A stretch of 64,000 nt of DNA, taken from NCBI RefSeq assembly GCF_900094565.1, contig NZ_FMAF01000003.1, forward strand, positions 372,001-436,000, in the 5' to 3' direction. Every line of letters begins with the position of its first letter. The stretch's first letter is position 1. The position numbers and the translations under genes were made by a program. The notes under the pieces were generated by a model, which saw only the letters and a program-made list of their open reading frames with translations, had not been told where the DNA came from and did not search any database. The stretch is from Martinezella lusitana. Its GTDB lineage: Bacteria; Pseudomonadota; Alphaproteobacteria; Rhizobiales; Rhizobiaceae. This document shows positions 9,555 through 18,650 of this stretch, piece after piece.

Positions 9555-11402
9555 ATGAGCCCGACCGCGCTCCATCAATCCCTTAATTTTTCGGCGAGCC
9601 AGGCCGCCGCCGGCAGCGCGCTCGGTGACCTGCCCGCCTGGAAGCTCAGCGATCTCTACCCTTCCGCCACGTCGACCGCCTTCACCGGCGACATGGAAAA
9701 AGCCGGCAAGATGGCGGTCGCCTTCGAAGAGAAATGGAAGGGCAAGCTTACGGATGCCGCCAGCAAGACCGGCGATGCCGGCATCGGAGCTGCTCTGAAG
9801 GAGTATGAGGCGCTTGATGATATCATGGGCCGGCTCGGCTCATTTGCCGGCCTTACCTATTTCTCCAACACCAGCGATCCCGCCAACGGCAAGCTCTATG
9901 GCGATGTGCAGACGCGGCTGACGGACTACGCCGCCCATCTCCTGTTCTTCCCGCTGGAACTGAACCGCATCGATGATGCCGCGATGGACGCCTGCATGGC
10001 GAACGACCCAGCCGCCGGCCACTATCGCCCCTGGATCGTCGACCTGCGCAAGGACAAGCCTCATCAGCTCGAAGACAGGCTGGAGCAGCTGTTCCTGGAG
10101 AAGTCCATGACCAGCGCCGCTGCCTTCAACCGGCTGTTCGACGAGACGATGGCGGAGCTGCGCTTCGAGATCGACGGCGAGAAGCAACCGCTCGAAGTCG
10201 CGCTGAACATGCTGCAGGAGCAGGATCCGGAAGCGCGCCGCAAGGCGGCCATGGCGCTTGCCGAGACCTTCAAGGCCAACCTGCGCACCTTCACGCTGAT
10301 CACCAACACGCTCGCCAAGGACAAGGAAATTTCCGACCGCTGGCGGGGCTTCGAGGATATCGCCGACAGCAGGCATCTGGCCAACCGCGTCGAACGCGAA
10401 GTGGTGGATGCGCTGGCGGCGGCCGTGCACGAGGCCTATCCACGCCTTTCGCATCGCTATTACAAGATGAAAGCCAAATGGCTCGGCATGGAGCAGATGA
10501 ACTTCTGGGACCGCAACGCGCCGCTGCCGGAAACGCCCAACGCCCTGATCCCCTGGAGCGAGGCGAAGGAGACCGTTCTTTCCGCCTACGGCAAATTCGC
10601 CCCCGAAATGGCTGCCATCGCCAAGCGCTTCTTCGATGAGGAATGGATCGACGCGCCGGTACGCCCAGGCAAGGCGCCCGGCGCCTTCGCCCATCCGACC
10701 GTGCCATCGGCGCACCCCTACGTGCTCGTCAACTATATGGGCAAGCCGCGCGATGTCATGACGCTGGCGCATGAGCTCGGCCACGGCGTGCATCAGGTGC
10801 TGGCGGGCGGCCAGGGCGCATTGATGTGCCAGACGCCGCTGACGCTGGCGGAAACCGCCTCTGTCTTCGGCGAGATGCTCACCTTCCGCGCCCTTCTCGA
10901 CAAGACGACCGATAAGCGCGAACGGAAGGCGATGCTCGCCCAGAAGGTCGAGGACATGATCAACACGGTCGTGCGCCAGATCGCCTTCTACGAATTCGAG
11001 CGCAAGGTGCATACCGCCCGCAAGAATGGCGAGCTGACCGCCGAGGACATCGGCGAGCTGTGGCTCTCCATCCAGTCGGAAAGCTTAGGGCCGGCGATCA
11101 GGATATCCGAGGGCTACGAGACTTACTGGGCCTATATCCCTCACTTCATTCATTCGCCCTTCTATGTCTATGCCTATGCCTTCGGCGATTGCCTGGTGAA
11201 TTCGCTCTATGCCGTCTATAGCAATGCCGAAAAGGGCTTCCAGGAGAAGTATTTCGAGCTGCTGAAGGCCGGCGGCACCAAGCATCATTCCGAACTCTTG
11301 AAGCCTTTCGGCCTCGACGCCACCGATCCGTCGTTCTGGAGCAAGGGACTGTCGATGATCGAAGGGCTGATCGACGAGCTGGAAGCGCTAGATAAGAACT
11401 GA
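9555..11402 (+). CDS. pepF: M3 family oligoendopeptidase F
   Basis: A 615-residue cytoplasmic zinc metallopeptidase. The HExxH zinc motif is in LAHELGHGVHQVLAG (about residues 400-415), with the downstream glutamate ligand in LTLAETASVFGEM. The length and the N-terminal helical lobe fit the PepF/M3B family, which cleaves peptides of roughly 6-20 residues. The ATG has GAGGAAATATC upstream. It is divergent from the sigma-54 regulator, with 218 bases between them. The gene after it is separated by a repeat element, so it is probably monocistronic. Confidence 0.93.
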   Translation: MSPTALHQSLNFSASQAAAGSALGDLPAWKLSDLYPSATSTAFTGDMEKAGKMAVAFEEKWKGKLTDAASKTGDAGIGAALKEYEALDDIMGRLGSFAGLTYFSNTSDPANGKLYGDVQTRLTDYAAHLLFFPLELNRIDDAAMDACMANDPAAGHYRPWIVDLRKDKPHQLEDRLEQLFLEKSMTSAAAFNRLFDETMAELRFEIDGEKQPLEVALNMLQEQDPEARRKAAMALAETFKANLRTFTLITNTLAKDKEISDRWRGFEDIADSRHLANRVEREVVDALAAAVHEAYPRLSHRYYKMKAKWLGMEQMNFWDRNAPLPETPNALIPWSEAKETVLSAYGKFAPEMAAIAKRFFDEEWIDAPVRPGKAPGAFAHPTVPSAHPYVLVNYMGKPRDVMTLAHELGHGVHQVLAGGQGALMCQTPLTLAETASVFGEMLTFRALLDKTTDKRERKAMLAQKVEDMINTVVRQIAFYEFERKVHTARKNGELTAEDIGELWLSIQSESLGPAIRISEGYETYWAYIPHFIHSPFYVYAYAFGDCLVNSLYAVYSNAEKGFQEKYFELLKAGGTKHHSELLKPFGLDATDPSFWSKGLSMIEGLIDELEALDKN

Positions 11403-11465
11403 AACTCCGCCTGCTCGCAGGAGCAGCAGGCCAGGCAGGTCTGCCATCGCCGTATCCTCGCGCAT

Positions 11466-11611
11466 GGCCCCTCACCCCGACCCTCTCCCCGCTGATGTGG
11501 GGAGAGGGAGCTGCGGCAGCAGCCTTCGCATCATTTGGGCACGAATGGTGCGGCAAATGCCGGATCGGTTCCCTCTCCCCGCTTGCGGGGAGAGGGCTAG
11601 GGTGAGGGGCC
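11466..11611. repeat. RIME-like intergenic palindromic element
   Basis: A 146-base element bounded by a perfect 12-bp inverted repeat, GGCCCCTCACCC (11466-11477) and GGGTGAGGGGCC (11600-11611). Inside are two further hairpins built on the same arms, CCCTCTCCCC / GGGGAGAGGG (11481-11508 region) and CCCTCTCCCCGC TT GCGGGGAGAGGG (about 11571-11596). This architecture matches the Rhizobium-specific intergenic mosaic elements. It lies between pepF and pabB and carries no gene. It may act as a transcript end or mRNA-stability element. Confidence 0.75.
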
Positions 11612-11683
11612 GGGCGCCTGGTTGCGGCACGCACAACCCAGCCTGACAATCGACATAACGAGAGCCCGATAGAAACCCGCCCA

Positions 11684-12844
11684 ATGGCCGATGCCCGACC
11701 CTACGTCCTCTTCAGGGACGACAGCACAGGACAGGTGATGGTCTTTGCCGAACCGGCCGAGATCATCACGGCCCGGACGCGCGCGGAATTCTTCCGCGCG
11801 CTCGATCGGATGGAAAGGGTCAGGCAACAGGGAAAATGGCTGGCAGGATATATCGCCTATGAAGCCGGCCATCTCTTCGAGGAAAAGCTGGCGCCTTTTG
11901 CCGAAGACAACCGCGAGACGCCGCTGCTCTGCTTCGGCGTCTTCGAGGCTCCCGCAGCCGGCGACCATCCTCTCGGCCAGCCGATGCAGCGCCTGGAAAA
12001 CCAGGAGTTTTTGACCGATCCGAAGGCCGCCTGGGATTTCCCTATATATAAAGAGAGATTCGACAGGCTGCACCGGCATATCCGCCTGGGCGACTGCTAT
12101 CAGGCGAACCTGACCATGCCGATCCATGCCCGCTGGAACGGCGACGCCAGGGCCGCCTTCTGGTCGCTGATCGAACGACAGCCGGTGAAATATGGCGCGC
12201 TCGTCGATCTCGGCGGACCGATCATCCTGTCGCGCTCCCCGGAGCTTTTCTTCCGGACCGACGAAGAGGGCTGGATCGAGACGCATCCGATGAAGGGCAC
12301 CGCGAAACGCGGCGCCAACGCAACGGAAGATGCCGAGATCATCAGCGCCATGCTTGCCGACGAGAAGACACAGGCCGAAAACCGCATGATCGTCGATCTG
12401 CTGCGCAACGATATCTCTCGCATCACCGAAGTCGGCACGCTCGATGTGCCCAGGCTCTTCGAAATTGAGACCTATCCCACCGTGCACCAGATGGTCAGCC
12501 ACGTGCAGGCCAAGCTGCTCCCCGGCATGTCAATCCGCGACATTCTGACCGCACTCTTCCCCTGCGGCTCGATTACCGGCGCGCCGAAAATGCGGGCGAT
12601 GGAAATCCTGCACGAGCTCGAGGACGGCCCGCGCGATGCCTATTGCGGCGCCATCGGCATGATCTCGCCGACGGGCGCCATGCGCTTTTCGGTGGCGATC
12701 CGCACGATCACGCTTTTCGAAGACGGCCGGGCGGTGTTCAATGTCGGCGGAGGTATCGTCTTCGATTCGACAGCGGAAGCGGAATATGAAGAATGCCTCC
12801 TGAAGGCGCGTTTCGCCGTGGGGGACCGATGGATCGACCGCTAG
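11684..12844 (+). CDS. pabB: Aminodeoxychorismate synthase component I
   Basis: A 386-residue chorismate-utilising enzyme. It converts chorismate plus ammonia to 4-amino-4-deoxychorismate for p-aminobenzoate and folate. The C-terminal catalytic domain carries the family motifs THPMKGTAKRG, LRNDISRITEVG, CGSITGAPKMRAMEI, DAYCGAIGMISPTG and FNVGGGIVFDS. The N-terminal part is short compared with anthranilate synthase TrpE, which supports PabB. The last 16 bases overlap the next gene (a PabC-type lyase), and the pair would perform both steps from chorismate to p-aminobenzoate. No glutaminase subunit is nearby. Confidence 0.9.
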   Translation: MADARPYVLFRDDSTGQVMVFAEPAEIITARTRAEFFRALDRMERVRQQGKWLAGYIAYEAGHLFEEKLAPFAEDNRETPLLCFGVFEAPAAGDHPLGQPMQRLENQEFLTDPKAAWDFPIYKERFDRLHRHIRLGDCYQANLTMPIHARWNGDARAAFWSLIERQPVKYGALVDLGGPIILSRSPELFFRTDEEGWIETHPMKGTAKRGANATEDAEIISAMLADEKTQAENRMIVDLLRNDISRITEVGTLDVPRLFEIETYPTVHQMVSHVQAKLLPGMSIRDILTALFPCGSITGAPKMRAMEILHELEDGPRDAYCGAIGMISPTGAMRFSVAIRTITLFEDGRAVFNVGGGIVFDSTAEAEYEECLLKARFAVGDRWIDR

Positions 12845-13470
12845 AGGACTTTTCCCTGATCGAGACGCTGCGTTACGAACCGGATGCCGGTTTCATCCGC
12901 CTGCGTCTGCACCTCGCCCGGCTGCAACGCTCCGCGCGCCGTCTCGGCTTTTCCGCTCCCAAGAGCGTACTCAGCAAACTCGAAGATGCCGTTGCCGGTG
13001 CATCCGCGCCCTTGCGGGTGCGACTGACGCTGGATCGCGAGGGGCAGGCGGCGGTAACGACAGCCGCCTTCGCATCGTTGCCGCCCGAAACGATCTGGCG
13101 CGTCCGCATCGCCGTAACGCGGCTCGATTCCACCGACAAGCTGCTGCGCGTCAAAACCACCCGCCGCTCCGTCTATGAGGCCGCACGCGCCGAATATGGG
13201 CCCGACGAGGCCGACGAGGTCTTGCTGCTGAATGAGAAGGGCGAGGTTTGCGAGGGTACCATCACCTCCGTCTTCCTCGAGGATAGCCCGGACGCGTTGC
13301 GCACGCCGCCCATTTCCTCAGGCCTGCTTGCCGGCGTATTGCGCACCGAGCTCATCTGCCAGCGCAAGGCCCGTATCGGCCGCATCCGGCCCGAGGACCT
13401 GCAAGACCGCACGCTTTATGTCGGAAACTCCCTGCGCGGCCTGATCCGCGCGCAACTTATATGGAATTGA
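12829..13470 (+). CDS. pabC: Aminotransferase class IV (aminodeoxychorismate lyase type)
   Basis: A 213-residue PLP-dependent fold-type IV protein. The PLP lysine lies in LLRVKTTRRSVYEAA, followed by the family motifs EVLLLNEKGEVCEGTITSVF and LAGVLRTELI. It is shorter than branched-chain aminotransferases and fits PabC, which releases pyruvate from aminodeoxychorismate to give p-aminobenzoate. The start at 12829 (MDRPLEDFS) overlaps the end of pabB by 16 bases, which implies translational coupling. The specific PabC assignment rests on this pairing; class IV folds also include D-amino-acid transaminases. Confidence 0.8.
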   Translation: MDRPLEDFSLIETLRYEPDAGFIRLRLHLARLQRSARRLGFSAPKSVLSKLEDAVAGASAPLRVRLTLDREGQAAVTTAAFASLPPETIWRVRIAVTRLDSTDKLLRVKTTRRSVYEAARAEYGPDEADEVLLLNEKGEVCEGTITSVFLEDSPDALRTPPISSGLLAGVLRTELICQRKARIGRIRPEDLQDRTLYVGNSLRGLIRAQLIWN

Positions 13471-13473
13471 TGC

Positions 13474-13758
13474 ATGTTCATTCTCTCGCTCACCTACCTC
13501 AAGGGTAACGACGAAGCCGACAAGTACATGGAGCCGCACATGGCCTGGGTGAAGGAGGGATATGCCAAGGGCTGGTTCCTCGCGTCCGGCCGCAAGGTGC
13601 CGCGCACCGGCGGCGTCGTTTTTGCCTGCGGCGATCGCGCCGAACTGGAAGCCTATGTGGCCGCCGACCCTTTCACCATCCACGGAATAGCATCCTACGA
13701 GGTCCAGGAAATCGCCCTCACCACCGTTGTCGACGGATTGGAGGCCCTGAAGGCCTGA
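13474..13758 (+). CDS. YciI family protein
   Basis: A 94-residue protein of the YciI/YCII fold (dimeric alpha-beta barrel). It shows the usual conserved pieces: PHMAWVKEGYAKGWFLASGR with the putative catalytic His, DRAELEAYVAADPF and the final VQEIALT strand. It starts 3 bases after the pabC-type gene, so it belongs to the same transcript. No enzymatic role is firmly known for this subfamily; some relatives act on chlorinated or heterocyclic compounds. Confidence 0.85.
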   Translation: MFILSLTYLKGNDEADKYMEPHMAWVKEGYAKGWFLASGRKVPRTGGVVFACGDRAELEAYVAADPFTIHGIASYEVQEIALTTVVDGLEALKA

Positions 13759-13948
13759 TCGACCGAAGGCAACAAACTCGTCGCATATGGCATGTATGGT
13801 GCCCTTATCTTGACTTTGCCCGGCTAACCCCGAACAGCTCTTTATTGTGACATCAAATTATGATTAGAGCCCTTCACCTCGCGTTCTCGCGCAAACTCTG
13901 ATGAATTTCATGAACCGAACGGCGTCCTGCCTTTCGAAGGAGACAAGA

Positions 13949-15400
13949 ATGACGGAACAGAACTATCCGGTATATGCCGAAATTACCGGTCCGATCGTAA
14001 TGATCGGCTTTGGCTCCATCGGCCGCGGCACGCTGCCCCTGATCGAGCGCCATTTTAAATTCGACAAGAGCCGGATGGTCGTCATCGACCCGCGTGAAGA
14101 ACCAGCCGACATGGAAATCCTGGCAAAGCACGGCGTCCGTCATATCAAGGAACATGTCACCAAGGAAAACTACAAGGAGCTGCTGAAGCCGCTCCTGACG
14201 GAAGGCGGCGGCCAGGGTTTCTGCGTCAATCTCTCGGTCGATACCGGCTCGCTCGATCTGGTCAAGCTGTGCCGCAAGCTCGACGTGCTCTACATCGACA
14301 CCGTCGTCGAACCCTGGCTCGGCTTCTATTTCGACAAGAGCCTGAAGAATGCCGACCGCACCAACTATGCCCTGCGCGAAACCATGCGCAAGGAAAAGGC
14401 GAAGAACCCGGGCGGCACGACGGCCGTTTCCACCTGCGGCGCAAACCCGGGCATGGTGTCCTGGTTCGTCAAGCAGGCGCTCGTCAACCTCGCCAAGGAT
14501 ATCGGCCTGAAGTTCGAAGAGCCGGACCAGCATGACCGCGAAGGCTGGGCCAAGCTGATGAAGAAGGTCGGCGTCAAGGGCATCCATATCGCCGAGCGCG
14601 ACACGCAGCGCACCAAGCATCCGAAGCCGCTCAACGTCTTCTGGAACACCTGGTCGGTCGAAGGCTTCATTTCCGAAGGCCTGCAGCCGGCCGAGCTCGG
14701 CTGGGGCACCCATGAAGAATGGATGCCGAAGAACGCCAAAAAGCACAAGAAGGGCTGCCAGGCCGCCATCTATCTGGAACAGCCGGGCGCCAACACCCGC
14801 GTTCGCACCTGGTGCCCGACGCCAGGTCCGCAATACGGCTTCCTGGTCACGCATAACGAATCCATCTCGATCGCCGACTTCTTCACGGTTCGCGACAAGG
14901 ACGGCGACGTCACCTTCCGCCCGACCTGCCACTATGCCTACCATCCCGCCAACGACGCCGTGCTTTCGCTGCACGAAATGTTCGGCAATGGCGGCACGCC
15001 GCAGCCGGTTCATCACGTTCTCGACGAGGACGAACTGGAAGACGGCATCGATGAACTCGGCGTCCTGCTCTATGGCCACGACAAGAACGCCTACTGGTAC
15101 GGTTCGCGCCTGTCTCTCGAAGAGACCCGCCGCATCGCTCCCTACCAGAACGCGACCGGCCTGCAGGTAACCTCCGCCGTTCTCGCCGGCATGGTCTGGG
15201 CGCTGGAAAACCCGACCGCCGGCATCGTCGAAGCCGACGAGATCGACTACAAGCGCTGCCTCGAAGTGCAGCTGCCCTATCTCGGTCCGGTTGAAGGCCA
15301 CTACACCGACTGGACGCCGCTCGACGGCCGTCCGGGCCTCTTCCCGGAAGACATCGACACCAAGGATCCCTGGCAGTTCAGGAATATCCTGGTTCGCTAA
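13949..15400 (+). CDS. hss: Homospermidine synthase
   Basis: A 483-residue NAD-dependent enzyme that makes sym-homospermidine from putrescine (or spermidine plus putrescine), the main long polyamine of many rhizobia. The N-terminal Rossmann motif is IVMIGFGSIGRGTLPL, and the body matches the bacterial homospermidine synthase / saccharopine dehydrogenase-like fold (VDTGSLDLVKL, ISTCGANPGM-like STCGANPGMVSWF, QYGFLVTHNESISI). The ATG at 13949 was chosen for its AAGGAG ribosome site 7 bases upstream; the in-frame ATG at 13901 lacks one. A strong terminator follows, so it is a single-gene unit. Confidence 0.93.
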   Translation: MTEQNYPVYAEITGPIVMIGFGSIGRGTLPLIERHFKFDKSRMVVIDPREEPADMEILAKHGVRHIKEHVTKENYKELLKPLLTEGGGQGFCVNLSVDTGSLDLVKLCRKLDVLYIDTVVEPWLGFYFDKSLKNADRTNYALRETMRKEKAKNPGGTTAVSTCGANPGMVSWFVKQALVNLAKDIGLKFEEPDQHDREGWAKLMKKVGVKGIHIAERDTQRTKHPKPLNVFWNTWSVEGFISEGLQPAELGWGTHEEWMPKNAKKHKKGCQAAIYLEQPGANTRVRTWCPTPGPQYGFLVTHNESISIADFFTVRDKDGDVTFRPTCHYAYHPANDAVLSLHEMFGNGGTPQPVHHVLDEDELEDGIDELGVLLYGHDKNAYWYGSRLSLEETRRIAPYQNATGLQVTSAVLAGMVWALENPTAGIVEADEIDYKRCLEVQLPYLGPVEGHYTDWTPLDGRPGLFPEDIDTKDPWQFRNILVR

Positions 15401-15431
15401 CGGAAACAGCGTTCGCAAGGCGCAACGCTCG

Positions 15432-15461
15432 AATGCCCGCACAGGTCGTGCGGGCATTTTT
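15432..15461 (+). terminator. Rho-independent terminator after hss
   Basis: A perfect 11-bp stem, AATGCCCGCAC (15432-15442) with GTGCGGGCATT (15448-15458), has a 5-base loop and runs directly into five T residues. It lies 32 bases past the homospermidine synthase stop codon. Confidence 0.9.
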
Positions 15462-15580
15462 GTTACGCAAGCGGGATAAATCAAGCAGTTGCGTTCTCAA
15501 GCCTTGCTTTAACCCAATAGCCGCGCCATCTTTCTCGCAACCGATACGACAATAGACCGCCTTCATCGCGGGAGATATTT

Positions 15581-15967
15581 ATGAAGATCAGAACCGTGCT
15601 TTCCCTCGCAGCCGCTACGGCAGCCTTGTCCGCCTGCGTCGATTTCGGCGGATCGAGACCGCCGCCGATGGCGATGAACCCCGGCGCGCAGCCACGGGCG
15701 AACTCGGTGGAAGGCAGTTGGGCGGATTCGAACGGTCTGAGTTCGACATTTTCGGCCGGCCGTTTCGAGACGCACACGACCGACGGCACAAACCAGCAGA
15801 TGGCCTCCGGAACCTACACGACCGACGCTTCCGGCGTCGTCCAGATCAATCTCTATTCGAACATCAAGCGCACCAGCTCCAAGGTGAACTGCTTCATGGC
15901 CAACCCCGGTCAGCTTAACTGCACTTCCGAGACCGGCGGACACTTCTCCCTCAACCGCCAGGGCTGA
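15581..15967 (+). CDS. Omp10-like outer-membrane lipoprotein
   Basis: A 128-residue protein with a lipoprotein signal peptide; the lipobox LSAC places the lipidated cysteine at residue 19. The mature part (SVEGSWADSNGLSSTF, QMASGTYTTDASGVVQINLY and a C-terminal CFMANPGQLNCTS disulfide pair) matches the small Omp10 lipoproteins of Brucella and other Rhizobiales. GGGAG lies upstream of the ATG. It is probably an outer-membrane surface lipoprotein of unknown function. A small membrane protein gene follows 27 bases later. Confidence 0.85.
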   Translation: MKIRTVLSLAAATAALSACVDFGGSRPPPMAMNPGAQPRANSVEGSWADSNGLSSTFSAGRFETHTTDGTNQQMASGTYTTDASGVVQINLYSNIKRTSSKVNCFMANPGQLNCTSETGGHFSLNRQG

Positions 15968-15994
15968 ACAGGCCCGGCGGACGGATAAGACGTC

Positions 15995-16318
15995 ATGCAC
16001 CGTATGATGGTGCTCTATCTGGCCCTCATCGCAGCATTGCCTTTCGCCGTCCTGGCCGCGATTCTCCCCGTCAACAGCTACCGGGCTCAAGGTAACGAGG
16101 CGCTCGACTGTGACGGGCCGATGAGTGTCCTCATCTTCGCGCTGCCCGTCTTGCTGATCTATGGTGCCGGCGCGATCCAGCTTTATCGGGTCAGGCGTCG
16201 GCGTTTTCATCTCGCTGCGGCGCTCTGCTGCCTGCTTGTCTTTTGCGCTGTCGGCTGGAATAGCGCGACGGCATCGCTGGAATCCTACGGAGACGCCTCT
16301 ATCGAAGCATGCTCTTGA
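15995..16318 (+). CDS. Small integral membrane protein, unknown
   Basis: A 107-residue protein with three predicted membrane segments: about residues 4-23 (VLYLALIAALPFAVLAAILP), 43-60 (MSVLIFALPVLLIYGAGA) and 74-90 (LAAALCCLLVFCAVGW). A basic RVRRRRF stretch between the last two suggests a cytoplasmic loop. Two Cys lie in the soluble parts. I do not recognise the family. It follows the Omp10-like gene by 27 bases on the same strand and may be co-transcribed. No clear ribosome site is visible beyond GGACGGATAAG. Confidence 0.55.
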   Translation: MHRMMVLYLALIAALPFAVLAAILPVNSYRAQGNEALDCDGPMSVLIFALPVLLIYGAGAIQLYRVRRRRFHLAAALCCLLVFCAVGWNSATASLESYGDASIEACS

Positions 16319-16465
16319 TCTGACGGCTCATTTCGTTGCTTTGTAAAATCCTAATGAAGCCCACAGCTTTCGCTTGCGCTCGCTCCGCCATGATGAAAAC
16401 ATCGACGTGGGGGACCGCCTTGGGGCATAGGCGGGCCGGATTGTAAGGACGAACAGGAGAGACAG

Positions 16466-18553
16466 ATGAAGCAGCCCTTCGGAGTGGGTCTTTTGGCCGC
16501 CGCGGCATTGGCGTTCAGCACCAGCACAGCCTTCGCGGACTATCAGCTCAACATCCTGCACTTCAACGATTTCCATTCGCGCGTGGAGTCGATCAACAAG
16601 TTCGATGCGACATGTTCCGCGGCCGAGGAGGCCAAGAACGAGTGCTTCGGCGGGGCAGCGCGGCTGAAGACGGCCATCGACCAGCGCCGCGCAGCACTTG
16701 CCGGCCAGAATGTCGTGGTGCTCGATGCCGGCGACAATTTCCAGGGCTCCTTGTTCTATACGACCTACAAAGGTGCAGCCGAAGTCGAATTCCTCAACGA
16801 TATGAAGATCGACGCCATGACCGTCGGCAATCATGAGTTCGATGATGGCGAGGGGCCGCTCGCCGCCTTCCTCGACAAGGCGCAATTCCCCGTCGTGACT
16901 GCCAATCTGGTAATTGACGATCAGTCGAAGCTCGGCAACCGTATCAAGAAATCGATCGTGCTCACTATCGGCGGCCAGAAGATCGGCATCGTCGGCGCAG
17001 TCACGACCGAAACGCCCGAACTCGCCTCGCCCGGTCCGCATGTGAAGATCACCGACGATGCCGCCGCCATCAGCGCCGAAGTGGACGCGCTGAAGTCTCA
17101 GGGCGTCAACAAGATCATCGCGCTCACGCATGTCGGCTATCCCCGTGACGTCGAAAAGATCGGCAAGATCGCCGGCGTCAGCGTCGTCGTCGGCGGCCAC
17201 TCGCATACGCTGCTGTCGAACACGGATCCGAAGGCAGCCGGGCCATATCCGACCATGGTCGACAATCCGGCAGGCTATAAGGTGCCGGTCGTTCAGGCGG
17301 CGTCCTACAGCAAGTATCTCGGCGATCTCGTCGTCACCTTCGATGACAACGGCGCCGTCAAGGGCGCCAACGGCGATCCGATCCTGCTCGACTCCTCCAT
17401 CAAGCCCGATCCGGCGATTGCCGCTCGCGTGCTGGAAATGGCGAAGCCGATCGAAGAGCTGCGCAAGAAGATCATCGGCAGCTCGCAAGGCCCGATCGAA
17501 GGCGCTCGGGAAATCTGCCGCGTTCAGGAATGCTCGATGGGCAATCTTGTCGCCGACGCCATGCTCGACCGTACCAAGGGCCAGGGCATCAGCATCGCCA
17601 TCCAGAACGGCGGCGGCTTGCGTGCCTCGATCGGCGGCGGCGATGTCAGCATGGGTGACGTGCTGACCGTGTTGCCCTTCCAGAACACGGTCGCGACTTT
17701 CCAGCTCACCGGCGCGAACGTGAAGGCCGCATTGGAAAACGGCCTCAGCCAGATCGACGACGGCGCCGGCCGCTTCCCACAGGTGGCAGGCCTCAAATAC
17801 AGCTTTGACAAGTCGAAGCCGCCGGGCAGCCGGTTGGTCTCCGTAGAGGTGCAGGAAGGCACTGAATTCAAGCCGCTCGATCCCGAAAAGACCTACGGCG
17901 TCGTCAGCAACAATTACATGCGCGCCGGCGGCGACGGCTACACGGTCTTCGCGAAGGACAGCAAGAATGCCTATGACTTCGGTCCCAACCTGGAATCGGT
18001 GGTCGCCGACTATCTTGCTGCACACAACCCTTACAAGCCATACACGGACGGCCGCATAACCCAGATCGCCGCAGCACCGGCTGCCGCCCAGCCCGAAGCG
18101 GCCAAGCCGGCCGAAACCCCGCAGCAGGCTGCGCCGGACCAAAAGCCCGCTCCGACACCCGCCGCTAGCAGCGCGGCAGCACCCAGCGCTACGCCGCCGG
18201 CCTCCTCGACACCCTCGGCGACAACGCCCGCCGCCACCACGCCGGCAAAGCCTGCGGACACCCCATCCGCTCCGGCAACCTCGACGCCTGCTGCATCGGC
18301 ACCTGCGACGGAAGCCCCGGCAACGTCGGCACCGGTGACGACGGCTCCTGCGACAGCCGCGCCGGCAGCCGAGGCCAGCGAAAAGCCGAAGACACCGTCA
18401 ATCCACGTCATCGTCGCCGGCGACACGCTCTGGGATCTCGCCAAGACCTACTACGGAAGCGCCAAACAATGGCACAAGCTTCTGGCCGCCAACCGCAATC
18501 TCAAGCCGCACCATCTCCCGGTCGGCGAAAAGTTGAGAGTTCCAGCCAAGTAA
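16466..18553 (+). CDS. Periplasmic 5'-nucleotidase / 2',3'-cyclic phosphodiesterase with LysM tail
   Basis: A 695-residue protein. A signal peptide (1-24, ending AFAD) is followed by a calcineurin-like metallophosphatase domain (about 26-290: ILHFNDFHSR, VVLDAGDNFQGS, VGNHEFDDG, VVGGHSHT). The 5'-nucleotidase C-terminal domain follows (about 340-525, with NGGGLRASI and NNYMRAGGDGY). Residues 530-640 form an Ala/Pro/Thr/Ser-rich linker, and residues 645-694 a LysM repeat (VIVAGDTLWDLAKTYYG, ending VGEKLRVPAK). It would hydrolyse nucleotides in the periplasm while held to peptidoglycan by LysM. AGGAGAGACAG precedes the ATG. A terminator follows the stop. Confidence 0.92.
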   Translation: MKQPFGVGLLAAAALAFSTSTAFADYQLNILHFNDFHSRVESINKFDATCSAAEEAKNECFGGAARLKTAIDQRRAALAGQNVVVLDAGDNFQGSLFYTTYKGAAEVEFLNDMKIDAMTVGNHEFDDGEGPLAAFLDKAQFPVVTANLVIDDQSKLGNRIKKSIVLTIGGQKIGIVGAVTTETPELASPGPHVKITDDAAAISAEVDALKSQGVNKIIALTHVGYPRDVEKIGKIAGVSVVVGGHSHTLLSNTDPKAAGPYPTMVDNPAGYKVPVVQAASYSKYLGDLVVTFDDNGAVKGANGDPILLDSSIKPDPAIAARVLEMAKPIEELRKKIIGSSQGPIEGAREICRVQECSMGNLVADAMLDRTKGQGISIAIQNGGGLRASIGGGDVSMGDVLTVLPFQNTVATFQLTGANVKAALENGLSQIDDGAGRFPQVAGLKYSFDKSKPPGSRLVSVEVQEGTEFKPLDPEKTYGVVSNNYMRAGGDGYTVFAKDSKNAYDFGPNLESVVADYLAAHNPYKPYTDGRITQIAAAPAAAQPEAAKPAETPQQAAPDQKPAPTPAASSAAAPSATPPASSTPSATTPAATTPAKPADTPSAPATSTPAASAPATEAPATSAPVTTAPATAAPAAEASEKPKTPSIHVIVAGDTLWDLAKTYYGSAKQWHKLLAANRNLKPHHLPVGEKLRVPAK

Positions 18554-18575
18554 GACGATTTGTCTCGCGTGAGAG

Positions 18576-18606
18576 AGCCGGTCCGGGCTTTTCCGGGCCG
18601 GCTTTT
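18576..18606 (+). terminator. Rho-independent terminator after the nucleotidase gene
   Basis: An 11-bp GC-rich stem, AGCCGGTCCGG with CCGGGCCGGCT (one G-T pair), has a 6-base loop and a TTTT run, 23 bases after the stop codon at 18553. Confidence 0.85.
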
Positions 18607-18650
18607 GTTCCTATGTGAAGGACTTCGTTTCGTTAAAAGGAATTCAATCG

